DNA of 64,000 nt, taken from contig NW_023998422.1 of NCBI RefSeq assembly GCF_014805625.2, positions 9,600,464-9,664,463 of the forward strand. Direction: 5' to 3'. The DNA comes from Glossina fuscipes (taxonomy: Eukaryota > Arthropoda > Insecta > Diptera > Glossinidae). The notes beneath the pieces are model-generated. The model saw nothing but the letters and a program-made list of their open reading frames with translations, had not been told where the DNA came from and made no database searches. A program made the position numbers and the translations under genes. Each line of letters opens with the position of its first letter. Within the stretch, counting starts at the first letter, position 1. Positions 61,554-64,000 of the stretch are shown here, in pieces.

Positions 61554-61585
<32 letters not shown>
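61554..61585. repeat. Poly(T) tract, 32 bp
   Basis: The longest uninterrupted homopolymer in the window, followed by ATTTTATTTTTTG. Its length may be affected by sequencing error. Confidence 0.9.
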
Positions 61586-61587
<2 letters not shown>

Positions 61588-64000
61588 TTTATTTTTTGTT
61601 TAATTAGAGAAGAAAAAAAAAAAATTTATATTCAGTTTAGTTGATCGATTGTTTTGCTGTTGGTTTCTCTTTAAAATTGTTTCGACAATTTTGTGCGAAT
61701 GCATTTCCATTGTCTTGTATAACGATTTACTTACGGATTACTATGGATTGTGGGCAATTTGTTTTCCTAGTGTTTGCCATTCAAGGGATAATATAGCCAA
61801 GAGAAGCCAATACGATTGACTGAGCAAATCGCTTAAGCTGCCAGTAGTCAACAGTAGTAACCTTCGGTTTGAAATCGACTAATAATGTGCTTTACGTGGA
61901 ACAACGTGACATCTAAAAAGATGCATTGCAAGCAATGTAAACATCATTAGCGAGCTGTCTGTTTGCGTTTTTATTTCTCATTTGCTCTTTATGGTCAATT
62001 TTTAAATGCTAAGATAAACTGTTAATTAGTATCAAGTTGACCATAACAGACCGATAATCTAAAGCAACTTAACGCCTTACAAAGAAAAAAAAAAAAACAA
62101 GTTTTGTTTTCCGCAAATTTTATTAATCGTTAGACCAGTCGCTTAAGCAACTGAACGGAATTAAATGCTTTAAAATAGCTATGAAAATCATACTTGCCAC
62201 GGGTCGACTTTCGAATGCGCTACACCTTCAATAAATCTCAAGTACTTGCCCAGAATTTCGATAATGAAGGACACACCGAGATAACACAAAGAGTGATAAA
62301 TAAGTGAGTTAGTGGCGAATGAGAAGTGAATTGCAAAATACACACATATATATATCCTATTGTTTTCTACCAATTCTGGAGAATCTTTTCTTAAAACCTT
62401 TCTTCAGGGTTCTAGACAAACAGGCAAACAAACAAGCTTAGAATCGATGGTGAGTCTATCTCAAATCTTTTCGGTTCTTGCATACATTCGCACAAACTTA
62501 ATACACCTTTGCAACAAAAATAGTTTTCTATCAAGGGAGAAAACGGATCACGAGTGACTCCTTTCAACCCATAAACAAAAAGCACTTATCCACCCTTTTT
62601 AACCAACACATAATAAACATTTTGTTTCAAAACAAATTCTGAACAAATTTTCGCGTTGACATTAAGATTGTATTGTGATTTCTAGCATACCAGCGGTTGC
62701 GAGCGTGCCATGCCTATTTTCATACACAATCCGCTTTCATTGAATAAGAAGAGATTTCTAGAATCAGAATTGCAGCCATGTCATTTTTGGACATGAACAG
62801 CCGACCTGCAAGGCTTCGGAGATCTGACGGAATGACAAACCTCTCTTCTGCCCCAAGCGTTAAAATTATATATATATGCATATATATATATATATATATG
62901 AAGCCATATGTATTTTGTGACCATCACGTAAATTTATCTCTTTTGAGCTAATGTGTGAATTAGATCTTTCCAGTCCTCACTTCATAGGGAATCAACCTCC
63001 CTCTCCTCTCCGTAACCAGAGAAGGTTTATTTAATATAATATTTTGACTCGGGTTACCACGAACGAATTGCACTAATTTCCGTGTTCCGTGTTTAATAGG
63101 ACTTTTTTGTTCAGGTCAACATTTCGCTTTGTTCGCATATTACTTGCCAGCTCTAGTTATTAGATTAAACACAATTCGTGATCCATTTGCAAAATTGCTA
63201 AAGTATTTACTTAAAGTCACATAAACGTATTCCTTTAAGAAGCGAAGGACCCTTTTTTCAGTCTCTCTCACAAGCGGGTTGACATTAAAACTGACATTTT
63301 TTATATATGCGATCTCCAATCCAAGGGATGTGTATGTAGGCATGGTGGCGGACAACAAGAGCTATATTCCGAAAGCAGACAACAGATACATAAAAGTGCG
63401 GACAGAACCCAATATGTGTGCGCTATGTCGAATTTGCATCTAATAAAGAACACACACAACTCTTACCAACACTCTGCTCTGGTAACTTCCACTGGATGTC
63501 GCAAATAAAGTGAAAGAATTAATATATCCCATCGTTTGATGGCGAATATATTAATTTTTATTACAATTGGTATTTATATATGTATAGATGACGTGTGAAT
63601 GTATGCAAGGATTATTTTCTATTTTATTGCGTTTGTGTCATATACACTGCATTTTATTTTGGGTAAACTGGGTGTCAATGCATGCCTGGCTTTGTCACCA
63701 ACAGAACAAAACACAAAACACTAGATTTTAATCTACTTTTAAACGTTTTCACAGACCCTTCGTACAATTGTCTCCTTCTTTCTCAATCTGTTTATTTGGT
63801 TTGTTCGCTACGCATTTAAAGGCTTAAAACGTAAATAAAGTAATTTGAGAATATTGATAAATGCATTCAATAATAATAATGTTCGCTTGCTATTGTACGA
63901 CCAACGGCCCGGCCCGTTGGCATGTGATTATTATATGATTGTTTGTCATTTGTGATATGCTTCTGTCATATTATAATCGGTTTTTTCAATTACAAATATT

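Larger units (their letters stand above)
48784..64000. other. Gene-free flank downstream of Optix, right part
   Basis: About 15 kb with two mariner relics, family A copies and microsatellites but no supported gene. The longest ORF (53618-54052, -, 144 codons) lies beside a mariner relic, overlaps another open frame on the same strand and contains a CATACAGACGGACATGGG repeat end. I do not consider it a gene. From 61 kb to the end only simple repeats such as (TA)n at 62868-62900 and unique AT-rich sequence are visible. Confidence 0.6.

Overview
The window is AT-rich, intron-dominated animal DNA full of poly(A)/poly(T) runs, microsatellites and decayed transposons. It most likely comes from a higher (brachyceran) fly. 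The one gene I can support is Optix, the insect Six3/Six6-class homeobox gene, lying on the + strand. Bases 1-37 are the 3' end of an upstream coding exon and encode the last residues of a SIX homeodomain (R-Q-R-D-R-A-A-A-A-K-N) plus two bases of an Arg codon. The reading frame resumes at 25314 after a GT-AG intron of about 25.3 kb and runs to a TGA at 26161-26163. The terminal exon encodes the long low-complexity C-terminal tail of Optix. It is followed by a 3'UTR with several AATAAA signals, the most distal at 27023.

Intron (38-25313): no nested gene was recognised. It holds a tRNA-Arg-like relic (about 1.6 kb), a decayed mariner transposase (2.7-3.3 kb), two tRNA-like SINE families (A and B), a dispersed degenerate repeat (family A, marked by runs like TCTGTCCGTC and TTCCGAATCGATCG), low-complexity tracts, and a frameshifted RNase H / C-terminal piece of a non-LTR retrotransposon (24.2-25.1 kb) only about 200 bp upstream of the last Optix exon. 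One SINE copy (9942-10117) is an intact insertion flanked by a 13-bp target-site duplication.

Downstream (27.1-64 kb): I found no convincing protein-coding gene in about 37 kb. The ORFs there are short, repeat-derived or simple-sequence artefacts. The region has a near complete copy of another dispersed repeat (family C, 27.8-28.7 kb), two more decayed mariners (52.5-53.3 and 55.5-56.1 kb, both - strand), more family A copies, and an unclassified 1.09-kb insertion (47685-48770) with a perfect 13-bp target-site duplication and a hairpin-rich right end. A gene-poor flank beside a developmental selector gene is consistent with long-range regulatory DNA, but no enhancer can be identified from this sequence alone.

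There is no sign of a bacterial-type system, CRISPR array or operon. The most novel-looking material is the two SINE families and the 1.09-kb hairpin-ended retroelement.
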